Source: Arsenophonus apicola (GTDB lineage Bacteria; Pseudomonadota; Gammaproteobacteria; Enterobacterales; Enterobacteriaceae). Taken from it: 64,000 nucleotides of DNA. Below the pieces are notes generated by a model that saw only the letters and a program-made list of their open reading frames with translations, did not search any database and was not told the DNA's origin. Shown here piece after piece: positions 35,103-44,875 of this stretch. A program made the position numbers and the translations under genes. Position 1 is the stretch's first letter, and the number at the start of each line of letters is the position of its first letter. Location of the stretch: assembly GCF_020268605.1 (NCBI RefSeq), contig NZ_CP084222.1, positions 1,550,001 to 1,614,000 on the forward strand, in the 5' to 3' direction.

Positions 35103-35912
35103 CTAGATAACATCTTGTCGCCAGGCATCGGCAGATAAAAGTTCACCAAAGTGGCTAGCAATTAAGCGTCGGGTCACTTCATGTAAGGGTGAAGCCAGCA
35201 CTTCGGCGGTATTACCTCTTTCGACCACAACGCCATTATCCATCACCAGCACTTTATCGCTGATATGTTTCATCATACCAAGATGTTGAGTAACATAAAT
35301 ATAGGAAATACCTTGTTTTTCTTGTAGTTCAAGCATTAAATTAATGATTTGAGAACGCATTGTCATATCTAGGGACGCCAGTGCTTCATCGGCAATAATA
35401 ATCTCAGGTTGAAGAATTAACGCTCTTGCCAGTGCTACTCGCTGTTTTTGACCCGCGGCTAACATATGCGGGTAATAGCCAGCGTGATCAGGTAATAGCC
35501 CAACTTGACGAAGAGTCTGTTCTATACGCTCTTCACGTTCGTGAACGGAAAGTGAAGTATTTAGAATTAAAGGGATTTCAAGAATTTGACCAATACGTTG
35601 TCTGGGTGTTAAAGAAGTACTGGGATCTTGAAATATCATGCGTATGCGTTGACTACGATAACTATAATCGCCAAAGTTAAGCTGATGGCCATTAATAAAA
35701 ATTTCACCACCCGTGGGTTCAATCACACCTGATAACATGCGGGCTAGGGTTGATTTACCTGATCCGTTAGCGCCGATAATAGCCAAGGTTTCACCAGATT
35801 TTAGGGTAAAACTTAACGGCTTTACTGCTTCTAACAGTTGAGTTTGAAATAACCCGGTGCGATAACGAAAGGTTTTAGTCAGATTTTTAATTGCCAGTAA
35901 CGGTGTTGTCAT
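35103..35912 (-). CDS. sapF: Sap transporter ATPase SapF
   Basis: ABC ATPase of the SapABCDF peptide/putrescine transporter, 269 aa (E. coli 268). Walker A GANGSGKSTL, a degenerate signature HMLAAGQKQRVALARAL and Walker B IIIADEALAS are present. It overlaps sapD by 4 bases (ATGA), so translation is coupled. The Sap system contributes to antimicrobial peptide resistance, potassium uptake and haem or putrescine transport in various bacteria. Confidence 0.95.
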   Translation of the reverse strand: MTTPLLAIKNLTKTFRYRTGLFQTQLLEAVKPLSFTLKSGETLAIIGANGSGKSTLARMLSGVIEPTGGEIFINGHQLNFGDYSYRSQRIRMIFQDPSTSLTPRQRIGQILEIPLILNTSLSVHEREERIEQTLRQVGLLPDHAGYYPHMLAAGQKQRVALARALILQPEIIIADEALASLDMTMRSQIINLMLELQEKQGISYIYVTQHLGMMKHISDKVLVMDNGVVVERGNTAEVLASPLHEVTRRLIASHFGELLSADAWRQDVI

Positions 35913-36904
35913 GGTGTTTCCTCCATGTTAAGAGGAAAATGGCAGGCAAAGGCCCGACTTTTTATGCTGCGTAGCGGCGGGGTTATAATACACGTTTTTT
36001 GGGCATAGGGACAACGAGGGCCAAGACGGCAACCAATCGGCAAGTGCTCTAAAGAAGGAATCGCCCCAGGTAGTGTATTTAGTCGACTTTTATGAGGAAG
36101 TGGGCTGCCAAAATCGGGTACAGCACGTATTAAGGCTTGGGTATAAGGATGATGAGGGCGGACCAATAACTCTTCAGGAGTTGCACTTTCAACGGTTTGA
36201 CCGCAATAGAGTACACTAATACGATCAACCAGTTTGCTCATCATTTGCATATCATGACTAATTAGTAGAATTGTCATATTATTGTTTTGATTTAATCTAT
36301 CAAGCAGACGAAATATTTGCGCTTGCGTCGTGGATTCCATTGCATTGGTGGGTTCGTCTGCAATCAATAATCGTGGTTGGTTTGCCAGCGCAATAGCTAT
36401 CATCACTTTCTGACATTCACCTTCTGTAAGCTCATAAGGATAGCTGTACATAATATCATCGTGATCTTTAATTCCGACACGATGGAGCAATTCAATTGCG
36501 CGTCGCCTACGCCAGCTAAATCGTTGCCACCACCGGCCTTTAAAAGTCCATTGAGGTATTGATTGAATGAGTTGTTTACCAATATTTTCAGCTGGATCTA
36601 AACAGGATTGAGGCTCTTGAAAAATCATGGAAATATTATGGCCTATCACTCTGCGCCGCTGCCGTGCCGTAAGTTTTAGCAGATCTATATCAAGAAAATA
36701 AAAACGATCGGCTGTCACTTTTAGATTATCTTTAGTAACGCCACAAATGGCTTTAGCAATTAAGCTCTTACCTGAACCAGATTCGCCAGCTAAGCCGCGA
36801 ATTTCGCCCTCATTTAATTGTAAAGAAACATTATCGACAGCTTTTACTGGCCCTTTCGCAGTCATAAATTCGATAGTGAGGTTACGGATATCTAATAATG
36901 GCAT
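35909..36904 (-). CDS. sapD: Sap transporter ATPase SapD
   Basis: Second ATPase, 331 aa (E. coli 330). Walker A GESGSGKSLI, signature YELTEGECQKVMIAIALA, Walker B LLIADEPTNAMES. The oligopeptide-family C-terminal extension with its cysteines (GCRLGPRCPYAQKTC) is intact. SapD also supports Trk potassium uptake in E. coli. It abuts sapC. Confidence 0.96.
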   Translation of the reverse strand: MPLLDIRNLTIEFMTAKGPVKAVDNVSLQLNEGEIRGLAGESGSGKSLIAKAICGVTKDNLKVTADRFYFLDIDLLKLTARQRRRVIGHNISMIFQEPQSCLDPAENIGKQLIQSIPQWTFKGRWWQRFSWRRRRAIELLHRVGIKDHDDIMYSYPYELTEGECQKVMIAIALANQPRLLIADEPTNAMESTTQAQIFRLLDRLNQNNNMTILLISHDMQMMSKLVDRISVLYCGQTVESATPEELLVRPHHPYTQALIRAVPDFGSPLPHKSRLNTLPGAIPSLEHLPIGCRLGPRCPYAQKTCIITPPLRSIKSRAFACHFPLNMEETP

Positions 36905-37800
36905 TATTCAACCCCCGCATTAATCGCGCGATGTAAGCCATCACCAAGTAAGTTAACAAACAATACGCTGAACATAATGGCTGCACCAGGAAGAAAAACC
37001 GTCCATGGTGCCACATAAATCAACTCTAAACTATCACCGAGCATAGTGCCCCATTCAGCAGTGGGTAATCTTGCGCCTAAATCAAGAAAGCCTAACGCAG
37101 CCATATCCAAAATAGCCATAGAGAGAGTGCAAGTAATTTCCGCTACTAAAATAGGTGTAATATTGGGTAATACGGTATACCAAAGGATATAAAAGTTTGA
37201 CGCACCGTCAAGTCGAGCGGCAAGAACATATTCTGTATCAAGTTCATCGCGTACAGCGCTGTAGATTGTTCTAACAATTCTTGGTAATAAGGCTAGCCAA
37301 ATTGCAATCATCGCATTTTCAAGGCTTGAACCGGCAAAAGCAACAATGATAATCGCCAGTAGCAGTGAGGGAATGGATAATAGAGTATCTAACACATGAT
37401 TTAAAATAGCTGATTTTAAGCCATGAGTGATACCCGCTAAGCAACCTAATATTAATCCAACCAACGTCGTGCTAATGGTGATCACTAGTGCAGAGCCGAA
37501 GGTAGATGCGGTACCAATAAGTAATCGACTTAAAATATCACGGCCCAGATCATCAGTACCCAAAAAAAATGCCACATTACCATAATGTGACCAGGATGGA
37601 GGTAGTAGCTGGTAGCCTAAAAATTGTTGGTTAATGGTATAGGGGGCTAAGTAGTTGCCAAGTAATGTCAAAACGAAGAGAAAAACAACACCATAAAAAC
37701 CAGTCATTGCCAATATATCATTAGAAAAGAATCGCCAGACAACCCGGATTGGCGATGGCATTTTTTGTTCGCGATAAAAATTATCTGAAGACATACCCAT
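36904..37800 (-). CDS. sapC: Sap transporter permease SapC
   Basis: Inner-membrane permease, 298 aa (E. coli 296), with the binding-protein-dependent transport signature EYVLAARLDGASNFYILW near residues 190-207 and GTDDLGRDILSRLL early in the protein, as in DppC/OppC relatives. Its start overlaps the sapB end by 20 bases. Confidence 0.95.
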   Translation of the reverse strand: MGMSSDNFYREQKMPSPIRVVWRFFSNDILAMTGFYGVVFLFVLTLLGNYLAPYTINQQFLGYQLLPPSWSHYGNVAFFLGTDDLGRDILSRLLIGTASTFGSALVITISTTLVGLILGCLAGITHGLKSAILNHVLDTLLSIPSLLLAIIIVAFAGSSLENAMIAIWLALLPRIVRTIYSAVRDELDTEYVLAARLDGASNFYILWYTVLPNITPILVAEITCTLSMAILDMAALGFLDLGARLPTAEWGTMLGDSLELIYVAPWTVFLPGAAIMFSVLFVNLLGDGLHRAINAGVE

Positions 37801-38749
37801 CCTTATATTTAGAAGGGTTCATCATAGCGCCTAAAATATCCGATATGACATTAACGAAAATAACTAAAGTACCAATAATCATTACGCCAGCAGAAATCGC
37901 TGAGTAATCATTTTGCCGAATCGCCGTTACTAACCAACGCCCCAATCCTGGCCAATTAAAGACAAGCTCAGTGATCATCGCTAGTGTGATCATAGTAGAA
38001 AATTGCAAACCTAGCTTTGGAATAATGGGGGGAAGTGCATTGTGTAATACATGGCGTTTGATAATAGTAATACGGGATAGTCCTCTGGTTGCCGCTGCTT
38101 TAATATAATTTTCACCCATAACGGCTTCAGTACTATTTTTCATTAAACGTATCATTTCCGAAATGGGCGCAATAGCTAATGTAATAACCGGTAAAATCAA
38201 ATGTTCTAAGAGATTAATAAACATTTGACTACGATAGATTGAATTAGATAGCCACACATCGATTAAGGCAAAACCAGTAACCGGTTCAAGATCATACAGT
38301 AAATTAATTCTTCCAGAGACCGGTAACCAGCCTAACTTTAATGAAAAAAGCAGGATAAATAATAAAGCCAACACAAAAATTGGCATAGAAAAACCGATAA
38401 GGGTAAAAATTTTAATAATGTAATCAATGGGTTTATTTCGCCAAACACCAGCAATAATACCGGTTGGAATGCCGATCATTAAAGCTAAGATAAATGCTAA
38501 AAAACACAATTCCATGGTGGCAGGAAAAGTGGCATTTAGCTGATCACTAATGGGTTGGCCATTAATACTGGAAAAACCAAAATTCCAATGTAATAAACTG
38601 GTTAAATAAAAAATATAGGCATCCCATAATGAAAGTCCACTTAAGGGAGCATCCGCAGTAAAATAGTTTAAACTAAAACTAATTAGCGTCAGTAGAAATA
38701 AGGTAATAATTAATAGCAATAACCGCCTTAATGCGTAAATAATCACCAC
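37781..38749 (-). CDS. sapB: Sap transporter permease SapB
   Basis: Inner-membrane permease of 322 aa (E. coli 321). The EAA-type loop KAAATRGLSRITIIKRHVLH and ITELVFNWPGLGRWL are typical of DppB/OppB-type permeases. It overlaps the sapA stop by 7 bases. Confidence 0.95.
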   Translation of the reverse strand: MVIIYALRRLLLLIITLFLLTLISFSLNYFTADAPLSGLSLWDAYIFYLTSLLHWNFGFSSINGQPISDQLNATFPATMELCFLAFILALMIGIPTGIIAGVWRNKPIDYIIKIFTLIGFSMPIFVLALLFILLFSLKLGWLPVSGRINLLYDLEPVTGFALIDVWLSNSIYRSQMFINLLEHLILPVITLAIAPISEMIRLMKNSTEAVMGENYIKAAATRGLSRITIIKRHVLHNALPPIIPKLGLQFSTMITLAMITELVFNWPGLGRWLVTAIRQNDYSAISAGVMIIGTLVIFVNVISDILGAMMNPSKYKDGYVFR

Positions 38750-40413
38750 GCAGCTCCTTCCGCATCATCAAAATAAGAGTCCGCTGGCAGTGGGGTTTTA
38801 ATCGACTCATCACGATAGACCCCGGCAAAAGATGAATTACCAAAGGCGCTAATAACTAGCCCTTTGATATCGTAGCGATAAGCTTGTAAATGTAATGAAT
38901 AAGCTAGCGGTAATACGGGTAATTCTTTGGCCAATAATGATTGTGCTTGATGGTAATAATTAATGCGTGATGAAATACTTTGGCTTACCAATGCCTTACG
39001 TAAAAGCTCATCAAAGTAGGGGTTACACCATTGGCTCAAATTAGTATGAGATTCAATTGCTGGGCAACTAAGCAGAGGACGGAAAAAGCTATCTGGATCA
39101 TTACTATCCGTTGACCAACCGTCAAGAACCATATCATAGTTGCGATCATTGAGTTTATTTTCTAATAGATTGCCTTCTACAGGGTGAATATCCATCTTAA
39201 TGCCTACTTTGGCTAAATCTGCCTGAATAAGTTCTGCAGTTTTTAACGGACTCGGATTATATGATTGAGAAATCACTGGCACCCAAAGATCTAATTTCAT
39301 ACCAGACAAGCCTAGCTCTTCCAGCATCTGTTTAGATTTTTCTGGATTATAGTCGGTTACTTTAATTTGATTATCATAAGCCCATGAAGCTCTTGGTAAA
39401 ACAGAAGTTGCCGTTTCAGCGGTGCCATAATAAATAGATTGCATTAATCTTTCATTATTAATGGCATATGCAACGGCTTGTCTAACCTTTAATTGATCAA
39501 ACGGCGGATTACTAGTGTTAAAAATCAGGTAGGCGATATTCATGCCAGCGCGCATTGATAGCCGTAAACGGGCATCTTCACGTAACACCTTTAATTGACT
39601 AGCAGCTGGATAAGCTAATACATCGCATTCGCCGGTTAATAATTTAGATATGCGTCCTGTACCACCTGCACCAAGATCAATTACAACTTGCTTCATTAAA
39701 GGTTTGCCTTTCCAGTAATTATCATGGCGAGTTAGTTTGATAAATTGACCGGTTTGATAACCAGCCAATATGAAAGGACCGGTACCAATAGGTTGCCAAT
39801 CAATAAATTCTTTATGATTAATTTTATTAAGATATTGCGCATATTCTTGCGAAAGTATGGGAGCATAACGAGTAGCCAAATGCCAGAGAAATGATGCATC
39901 AGGCGTATATAGTTTAAATTCAACGGTATAATTATCTATCTTACGAATGCTACGGATATTGTTAGCTAATTGCAGGCTATCGAAATAGGGATAGTTGCCA
40001 CCACCGACATAATGATAAGGATGGTTTTTATCAAACATACGGGAAAAACTAAACACAACGTCATCAGCATTGAGCGTTCGTGTCGGCGTGAACCAATCCG
40101 TTGTTTGAAATTGAATATTGCGTTTTAAATAGAATCGATAAGTTGCCCCTTTATCGAATGATTTCCAGCGTGAGGCGAGTTCGGAATTTAGTTTGTAGGT
40201 AAATGGATTAACTTCTAATAACCGATCGTAAAGTTGAGCGGCAAGTGGGTCAATAATCAGCCCGGTGCTAGCAATTTGAGGATTAAATGTGGTAACAATG
40301 CCATTAACGCAATAGATGAAACTGGTTTGACGAATTTGTGGTGGAAGGGTGTCTGCTAATGCATTTATTGTCACTACATTTATTAAAATAATCCATAAAA
40401 TTAGGTACCGCAT
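38743..40413 (-). CDS. sapA: Sap transporter periplasmic binding protein SapA
   Basis: Substrate-binding protein of 556 aa (E. coli 547). Signal peptide MRYLILWIILINVVTINALA is followed by a family 5 solute-binding fold (YDRLLEVNPFTYKLNSELAS, then WKGKPLMKQVVIDL). First gene of sapABCDF. The core genes are intact despite nearby decay, suggesting that the transporter is still used. Confidence 0.95.
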   Translation of the reverse strand: MRYLILWIILINVVTINALADTLPPQIRQTSFIYCVNGIVTTFNPQIASTGLIIDPLAAQLYDRLLEVNPFTYKLNSELASRWKSFDKGATYRFYLKRNIQFQTTDWFTPTRTLNADDVVFSFSRMFDKNHPYHYVGGGNYPYFDSLQLANNIRSIRKIDNYTVEFKLYTPDASFLWHLATRYAPILSQEYAQYLNKINHKEFIDWQPIGTGPFILAGYQTGQFIKLTRHDNYWKGKPLMKQVVIDLGAGGTGRISKLLTGECDVLAYPAASQLKVLREDARLRLSMRAGMNIAYLIFNTSNPPFDQLKVRQAVAYAINNERLMQSIYYGTAETATSVLPRASWAYDNQIKVTDYNPEKSKQMLEELGLSGMKLDLWVPVISQSYNPSPLKTAELIQADLAKVGIKMDIHPVEGNLLENKLNDRNYDMVLDGWSTDSNDPDSFFRPLLSCPAIESHTNLSQWCNPYFDELLRKALVSQSISSRINYYHQAQSLLAKELPVLPLAYSLHLQAYRYDIKGLVISAFGNSSFAGVYRDESIKTPLPADSYFDDAEGAAW

Positions 40414-40499
40414 ATAAAAACCTATTATAATTGCGAATGGCTTTATTGTAGCTTAACTCCCGCTATGCAACAAAATAGAGTTGATAAAATTATTAGTTA

Positions 40500-40524
40500 T
40501 TTGTTGAGAAAAATTCTCAACAAA
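40500..40524. promoter_or_regulatory. 25-bp palindrome upstream of sapA
   Basis: TTTGTTGAGAA, AAA, TTCTCAACAAA is a perfect 11-bp inverted repeat about 90 bases before sapA. It has no T-tract, so an operator or RNA hairpin is more likely than a terminator. A second hairpin, GCCAGCA-TCGGG-TGCTGGC, is at 40645-40663. Confidence 0.4.
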
Positions 40525-40674
40525 CTGCTTTACAAACGATATTGATAACTACTATTATCAGCCTGTCTGCTAAACGGGTTATCATCAACTAGTCGCCTTA
40601 ATTTACTGTAGACACGACATTGCTCACATTGCTTCAATTTTTTTGCCAGCATCGGGTGCTGGCTATTTTCTTGA

Positions 40675-41694
40675 TTACTTACTTTTTTTTACATTTTTGT
40701 GATCAGGCAAGTTATGCTTTTTCAGTAATCCTCTTAATTGATGATAGGTTAGTTTTAATTGCGCAGCGGCTAGCCGCTGATTAAAGTGACTTACTTGTAA
40801 TGCCTGTTCGAGCAAAATTTTTTCCGCTGTATGCTGCCATTGTTTTAAATCAATCGGAAGTTCAGGCAGTCCATCCTTTTCTTTTGTTACCACCGATGTC
40901 TTTAACCTGCTAGCAAAAGGATCGAAGATAATTAAATCTAATGGTTCAGTGCTATCACCGTGTCGATAGACGGAACGCTCAATAACATTCTTCAATTCAC
41001 GCACATTGCCAGGCCAAGGATACATGGACAAATTTTGTTGCGCTTTAATGGAAAATCCAGGAAAAAACGACAAATTGAGCTCGCGGCACATATTAATAGC
41101 GAAATGTTCGGCCAGTAACATAATATCGGTTAATCGCTCACGTAATGGTGGGATGTGGATGACATCAAAGGCCAGACGATCAAGTAGATCGGCCCGAAAT
41201 AAGCCTTTGCTAGCTAATTGAGGTAGATTAGTGTTGGTTGCGCAAATAAGCCTAACATCAACTTTCAGGCTTTGACTACCCCCAACCCGTTCTAGTTGGC
41301 CATATTCGATAACGCGCAATAGTTTTTCTTGCACAATCATGGGGGCGGTGGCCAATTCGTCAAGAAAAAGTGTGCCTCGGTTTGCGCGCTCAAAGCGACC
41401 TAAATGTCTTTTCTGTGCGCCAGTAAATGCGCCAGCTTCGTGACCAAATAATTCGGAATCTAACAAATTTTCATTCAGTGCACTGCAATTAAGGGAAATA
41501 AACGGCTCTTGCCAACGTGGTGACAGATAATGAAGGCGATTAGCTATCAACTCCTTACCTGTCCCACGCTCACCTATAACTAAAACCGGTTTACTCAGTT
41601 TGGCAAGGGCTGAAGTTTGCTCCAGTATTTCTAAAAAATTATCAGCAGTGCCAAGAATATTATCAGTAGTGTCTGGTGTGGTCATTTTAGCCAT
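40675..41694 (-). CDS. pspF: Phage-shock-protein operon activator PspF
   Basis: Sigma-54 enhancer-binding protein of 339 aa (E. coli 325), lacking a receiver domain as usual for PspF. Walker A GERGTGKE, the sigma-54 contact loop GAFTGA (in EAGAFTGAQKRH) and Walker B GTLFLDE are present. A C-terminal helix-turn-helix (FNQRLAAAQLKLTYHQLRGL) binds the psp enhancer. PspA inhibits it until membrane stress occurs. Divergent from pspA. Confidence 0.96.
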   Translation of the reverse strand: MAKMTTPDTTDNILGTADNFLEILEQTSALAKLSKPVLVIGERGTGKELIANRLHYLSPRWQEPFISLNCSALNENLLDSELFGHEAGAFTGAQKRHLGRFERANRGTLFLDELATAPMIVQEKLLRVIEYGQLERVGGSQSLKVDVRLICATNTNLPQLASKGLFRADLLDRLAFDVIHIPPLRERLTDIMLLAEHFAINMCRELNLSFFPGFSIKAQQNLSMYPWPGNVRELKNVIERSVYRHGDSTEPLDLIIFDPFASRLKTSVVTKEKDGLPELPIDLKQWQHTAEKILLEQALQVSHFNQRLAAAQLKLTYHQLRGLLKKHNLPDHKNVKKSK

Positions 41695-41797
41695 TTATTG
41701 GTCATTTTAATTCATATGCAAATTATAGCGAAAAGTGAGCTAAAAGATAACAAAATAAAAAGCGATTTATTTCATAAGGTTATATCAATTTATTAAG

Positions 41798-41814
41798 TTG
41801 GCACGAAAATTGTT
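41798..41814 (+). promoter_or_regulatory. Sigma-54 promoter of pspABC
   Basis: TTGGCACGAAAATTGTTT contains the -24 (TGGCAC) and -12 (TTGT) elements with five bases between them, as in the E. coli pspA promoter. It lies about 70 bases before the pspA ATG, and divergent pspF encodes the required activator. Confidence 0.92.
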
Positions 41815-41879
41815 TATCAATAACTATGTTAAAAATAAATGACAAATCAATCATTCAATATAAATTGAGGAATTTATCG

Positions 41880-42545
41880 ATGGGTATTTTTACACGTTTC
41901 GCAGATATCATTAATGCTAATGTTGCTTCTTTATTAGATAAAGCAGAAGATCCACAGAAAATGATCCGCTTAATGATCCAGGAAATGGAAGATATGTTAG
42001 TTGAGTCCCGTTCAATCTCGGCCCGCACCTTAGCAGAGCAGAAAGGATTAGAACGTCGTATTGCCACTGGTGAAAAGCAAATTATTCAATGGCAGGAAAA
42101 AGCAGAACTGGCGCTAGTTAAGGATAAAGAAGATTTAGCTCGCGCCGCATTAATAGAAAAGCAAAAAGTGGCTACCCTGGTTGATACACTAAAAAGTGAG
42201 TTAATCATGGTTGATGAAACTTTAGTGCGAATGAAAGGTGAGATTGCCGAATTAGAGCAAAAACTGACTGAAACACGGGCAAAGCAGCAAACTATGGTAT
42301 TAAGGCATCAAGCGGCTCAATCTAGTCGTGATGTGCGTCGCCAGTTAGATAGTGGTAAGCTGGATGAAGCGCTGGCACGTTTTGAACAGTTTGAACAGCG
42401 AATTGATCATATGGAAAGTGAGGCACAGAGTTATCAGGTAGGAAAACAAAAATCTTTAGAGCAGCAGTTTGCTGAATTGAAAGCTGATGATGAAATCAGT
42501 GAGCAATTGGCTGCGTTGAAAGCTAAACTGAACAAAGAAGATTAA
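41880..42545 (+). CDS. pspA: Phage shock protein A
   Basis: Peripheral inner-membrane protein, 221 aa (E. coli 222), ESCRT-III-like and almost wholly coiled coil. It stabilises damaged membranes and restrains PspF. Starts MGIFTRFADIINANVASLLD at ATG 41880 with GAGG upstream; an upstream in-frame ATG at 41826 lies at about the transcription start and is rejected. Confidence 0.96.
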   Translation: MGIFTRFADIINANVASLLDKAEDPQKMIRLMIQEMEDMLVESRSISARTLAEQKGLERRIATGEKQIIQWQEKAELALVKDKEDLARAALIEKQKVATLVDTLKSELIMVDETLVRMKGEIAELEQKLTETRAKQQTMVLRHQAAQSSRDVRRQLDSGKLDEALARFEQFEQRIDHMESEAQSYQVGKQKSLEQQFAELKADDEISEQLAALKAKLNKED

Positions 42546-42584
42546 TCTATTGTAGCCAAAATTAATGATGAATAAGGAAATGTG

Positions 42585-42812
42585 ATGGGCTCTATATTTA
42601 TTGGGTTAGTTTTATTGATCTTTATTATCTTTATTCTACCTATCTGGTTATGGTGCCACTACGGTAAGAAAGGCGTTAGCCATAGTCAATTAACGCAGAA
42701 TGAGATCCAGCGACTAACACAGTTAGCCGAGCGAGCACAACGCATGCAGCAACGGATCAAAGCGCTGGAAGATATTCTGGATGCAGAGCATCCAAATTGG
42801 AGGCAATTATAA
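42585..42812 (+). CDS. pspB: Phage shock protein B
   Basis: A 75-aa inner-membrane protein with one N-terminal membrane helix (residues about 4-25) followed by a cytoplasmic coiled coil. Works with PspC to release PspF from PspA. ATG 42585 with AAGGAAA upstream is used rather than the GTG three bases earlier. Confidence 0.94.
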   Translation: MGSIFIGLVLLIFIIFILPIWLWCHYGKKGVSHSQLTQNEIQRLTQLAERAQRMQQRIKALEDILDAEHPNWRQL

Positions 42813-43171
42813 TGGCAAAAATGGGCGATAGAAAACTTTATCGACTGACTGATCAGCGTATGATTGGTGGTGTTTGTGCTGGGCTGGCGCATTACTTTGA
42901 TTTACCCGTGAATTTAGTCCGGGCACTGGCAGTTGTGGCATTATTCTTGGGATTTTTTGCCATTACTATCGTTATTTATCTGTTAATGTGGTTTTTTATT
43001 GAACCGGCACCGGCGGGTTATCAGGACGAATCGGATATTAGTCTTAAGGTCACTAAGTTACTAAATGAAATTGATCAGCAAATGAAAGCCGGTGAAAAAA
43101 AGCTGCGCCAGATGGAGCGCTATATCACTTCTGATAGATTTAGTATTGATAGTCGCATCAATAAATTGTAA
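42812..43171 (+). CDS. pspC: Phage shock protein C
   Basis: Stress sensor of 119 aa, the E. coli length. The PspC domain (KLYRLTDQRMIGGVCAGLAH) precedes a transmembrane helix and a C-terminal coiled segment ending in MERYITSDRFSIDSRINKL. ATG 42812 shares its A with the pspB stop (TAATG). GGAGG is upstream. Confidence 0.94.
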   Translation: MAKMGDRKLYRLTDQRMIGGVCAGLAHYFDLPVNLVRALAVVALFLGFFAITIVIYLLMWFFIEPAPAGYQDESDISLKVTKLLNEIDQQMKAGEKKLRQMERYITSDRFSIDSRINKL

Positions 43172-43186
43172 CTATTTGTCAAATGG

Positions 43187-43211
43187 CGGTAGAGTAAATT
43201 ATGCTCTACCG
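43187..43211 (+). terminator. Hairpin between pspC and pspD
   Basis: CGGTAGAG and CTCTACCG form a perfect 8-bp stem with a 9-base loop, 15 bases after pspC, followed by A/T-rich sequence. It may separate pspABC from pspD-ycjXF. Confidence 0.55.
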
Positions 43212-43263
43212 TAAAATCATTTTTCTTATCAATTAGACTTATTCTAAGTATTAACTTAATCAT

Positions 43264-43497
43264 ATGATGTTAAGCGGACAAAAATTGAAACTTCTAGGCA
43301 AAAAAACGGCAAGAATAGCCATAGTTATGGCTATTCATTACGCGCCAGCAGGAATAATCGGTCTAATGTTAAAATATATTAGCCGAAAACCTTTGCGATG
43401 GTTTATGTTAATAGTGATGCAGCCATTGCTACGTTTAGGCATTGCTAAACTTGGGCGTAATTTGTTGTGGGAGAAATATGAGAAGATTGCGAAGTGA
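43264..43497 (+). CDS. pspD: Phage shock protein D
   Basis: A 77-aa peripheral membrane protein similar to E. coli PspD (73 aa), sharing the pattern 'YAPAGIIGLMLKYISRKPLR', then MQPLLRLGIAKLGR. Its role in the Psp response is minor. Its end overlaps the ycjX start by 20 bases. Confidence 0.85.
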   Translation: MMLSGQKLKLLGKKTARIAIVMAIHYAPAGIIGLMLKYISRKPLRWFMLIVMQPLLRLGIAKLGRNLLWEKYEKIAK

Positions 43498-44875
43498 GCT
43501 GAGTCAACTTGTCAATCGAAGTGTAGATCGTCATGTCCGTATAGCGGTTACCGGGCTTAGTCGTAGTGGTAAAACGGCATTTATTACGTCAATGGTTAAT
43601 CAATTTCTGCATGTGCAAAGTGGGGCGCGTTTACCACTATTTTCCGCCGCTAGAGAGGGTCGTTTATTAGGTGCAAAGCGGATCCCGCAGAAACATTTTA
43701 ATATTCCCCGTTTTGCTTATGACGAAAGTATAGCAGCATTGTACCATTTTCCTCCTCAATGGCCGATTCCTACTAGTGGGATCAGTGAAATATGTTTACA
43801 ACTACGTTATCGATCACAACACAGTTTGCTACGCCACGTTAAAAACACTGCTAATTTATATGTTGAAATTATTGACTATCCAGGTGAATGGTTGCTGGAT
43901 CTACCTATGTTGACTCAGGACTATTTTAGTTGGTCACGGCAAATGCAACAGCTATTAAAAGATCGTGGCAATGAGGGCGCGCAGCAATGGTTGCAACTTT
44001 GCCAACAGTGCGACCCTTTTGCGGCGGCTGATGAGAAACTATTAGCCAATATTGCCCAGGCTTATACCGATTACTTGGTTTTTTCTAAACAACAGGGACA
44101 ATATTTTATTCAACCAGGGCGATTTATTTTGCCGGGTGATCTGGCCGGGGCGCCAGTATTGCAGTTTTTTCCTTGGCTTAATATTGATACAACGGATGAA
44201 CAGAAATTAAAGCAAGCGGACAAACAGTCTAATATTGGTATGCTGCAACAGCGTTATAATTATTATTGCCAGAAAATTATCAAGCGTTTTTATAAAGAGT
44301 ATTTTCAACATTTTGATCGGCAAATTGTCTTAGTTGACTGTTTAACTGCGTTAAATAATGGTTCGGCAGCATTTAATGATATGCAGAATGCATTGACCCA
44401 AATTATGCGTAGCTTTCATTATGGTAAAAGCACATTATTGCGGCGCATGTTCTCACCTCGCATCGATAAATTACTTTTCGCAGCAAGTAAAGCTGATCAT
44501 ATAACTCATGATCAACAGGCCAATTTAGTCTCATTGCTACAGCAATTAGTTCGTACGGCCTGGCAAAATGCTGCTTTTGAAGGGATCAGTTTGGATTGTA
44601 TCGCGCTGGCTTCAATTCAGGCGACGGAAAACGGCAGGATTGAATATCAGCGAGAGCAGTTACCTGCATTAAAGGGACATAGATTAAGTGATGGTCAATT
44701 AATGACCTTTTTCCCTGGCGAGGTGCCCAGACGTTTGCCTAATGCTGATTTTTGGTTAAAGCAGGAATTTGATTTTGAATCTTTTCTGCCTCGCGAAACA
44801 GCGACTGATCAGCCTGTTGCTCATATTCGATTGGATAGTGCTTTAGAATTTTTACTCGGAGATAAATTGAAATGA
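43478..44875 (+). CDS. ycjX: YcjX, P-loop NTPase-like stress protein
   Basis: From ATG 43478 it has 465 aa, exactly as in E. coli. It contains a GTPase-like Walker A (GLSRSGKTAF, residues 27-36) and conserved YPGEWLLDLPML. Belongs to the Psp regulon in E. coli, with unknown precise function. The longer frame from 43442 is rejected. The end overlaps ycjF by 4 bases. Confidence 0.94.
   Translation: MRRLRSELSQLVNRSVDRHVRIAVTGLSRSGKTAFITSMVNQFLHVQSGARLPLFSAAREGRLLGAKRIPQKHFNIPRFAYDESIAALYHFPPQWPIPTSGISEICLQLRYRSQHSLLRHVKNTANLYVEIIDYPGEWLLDLPMLTQDYFSWSRQMQQLLKDRGNEGAQQWLQLCQQCDPFAAADEKLLANIAQAYTDYLVFSKQQGQYFIQPGRFILPGDLAGAPVLQFFPWLNIDTTDEQKLKQADKQSNIGMLQQRYNYYCQKIIKRFYKEYFQHFDRQIVLVDCLTALNNGSAAFNDMQNALTQIMRSFHYGKSTLLRRMFSPRIDKLLFAASKADHITHDQQANLVSLLQQLVRTAWQNAAFEGISLDCIALASIQATENGRIEYQREQLPALKGHRLSDGQLMTFFPGEVPRRLPNADFWLKQEFDFESFLPRETATDQPVAHIRLDSALEFLLGDKLK

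Noticed and set aside
40645..40663. GCCAGCA-TCGGG-TGCTGGC hairpin as the pspF terminator
   Set aside because: On the minus strand the stem is followed by A's, not T's. It may act on the plus strand, but no gene there needs it.
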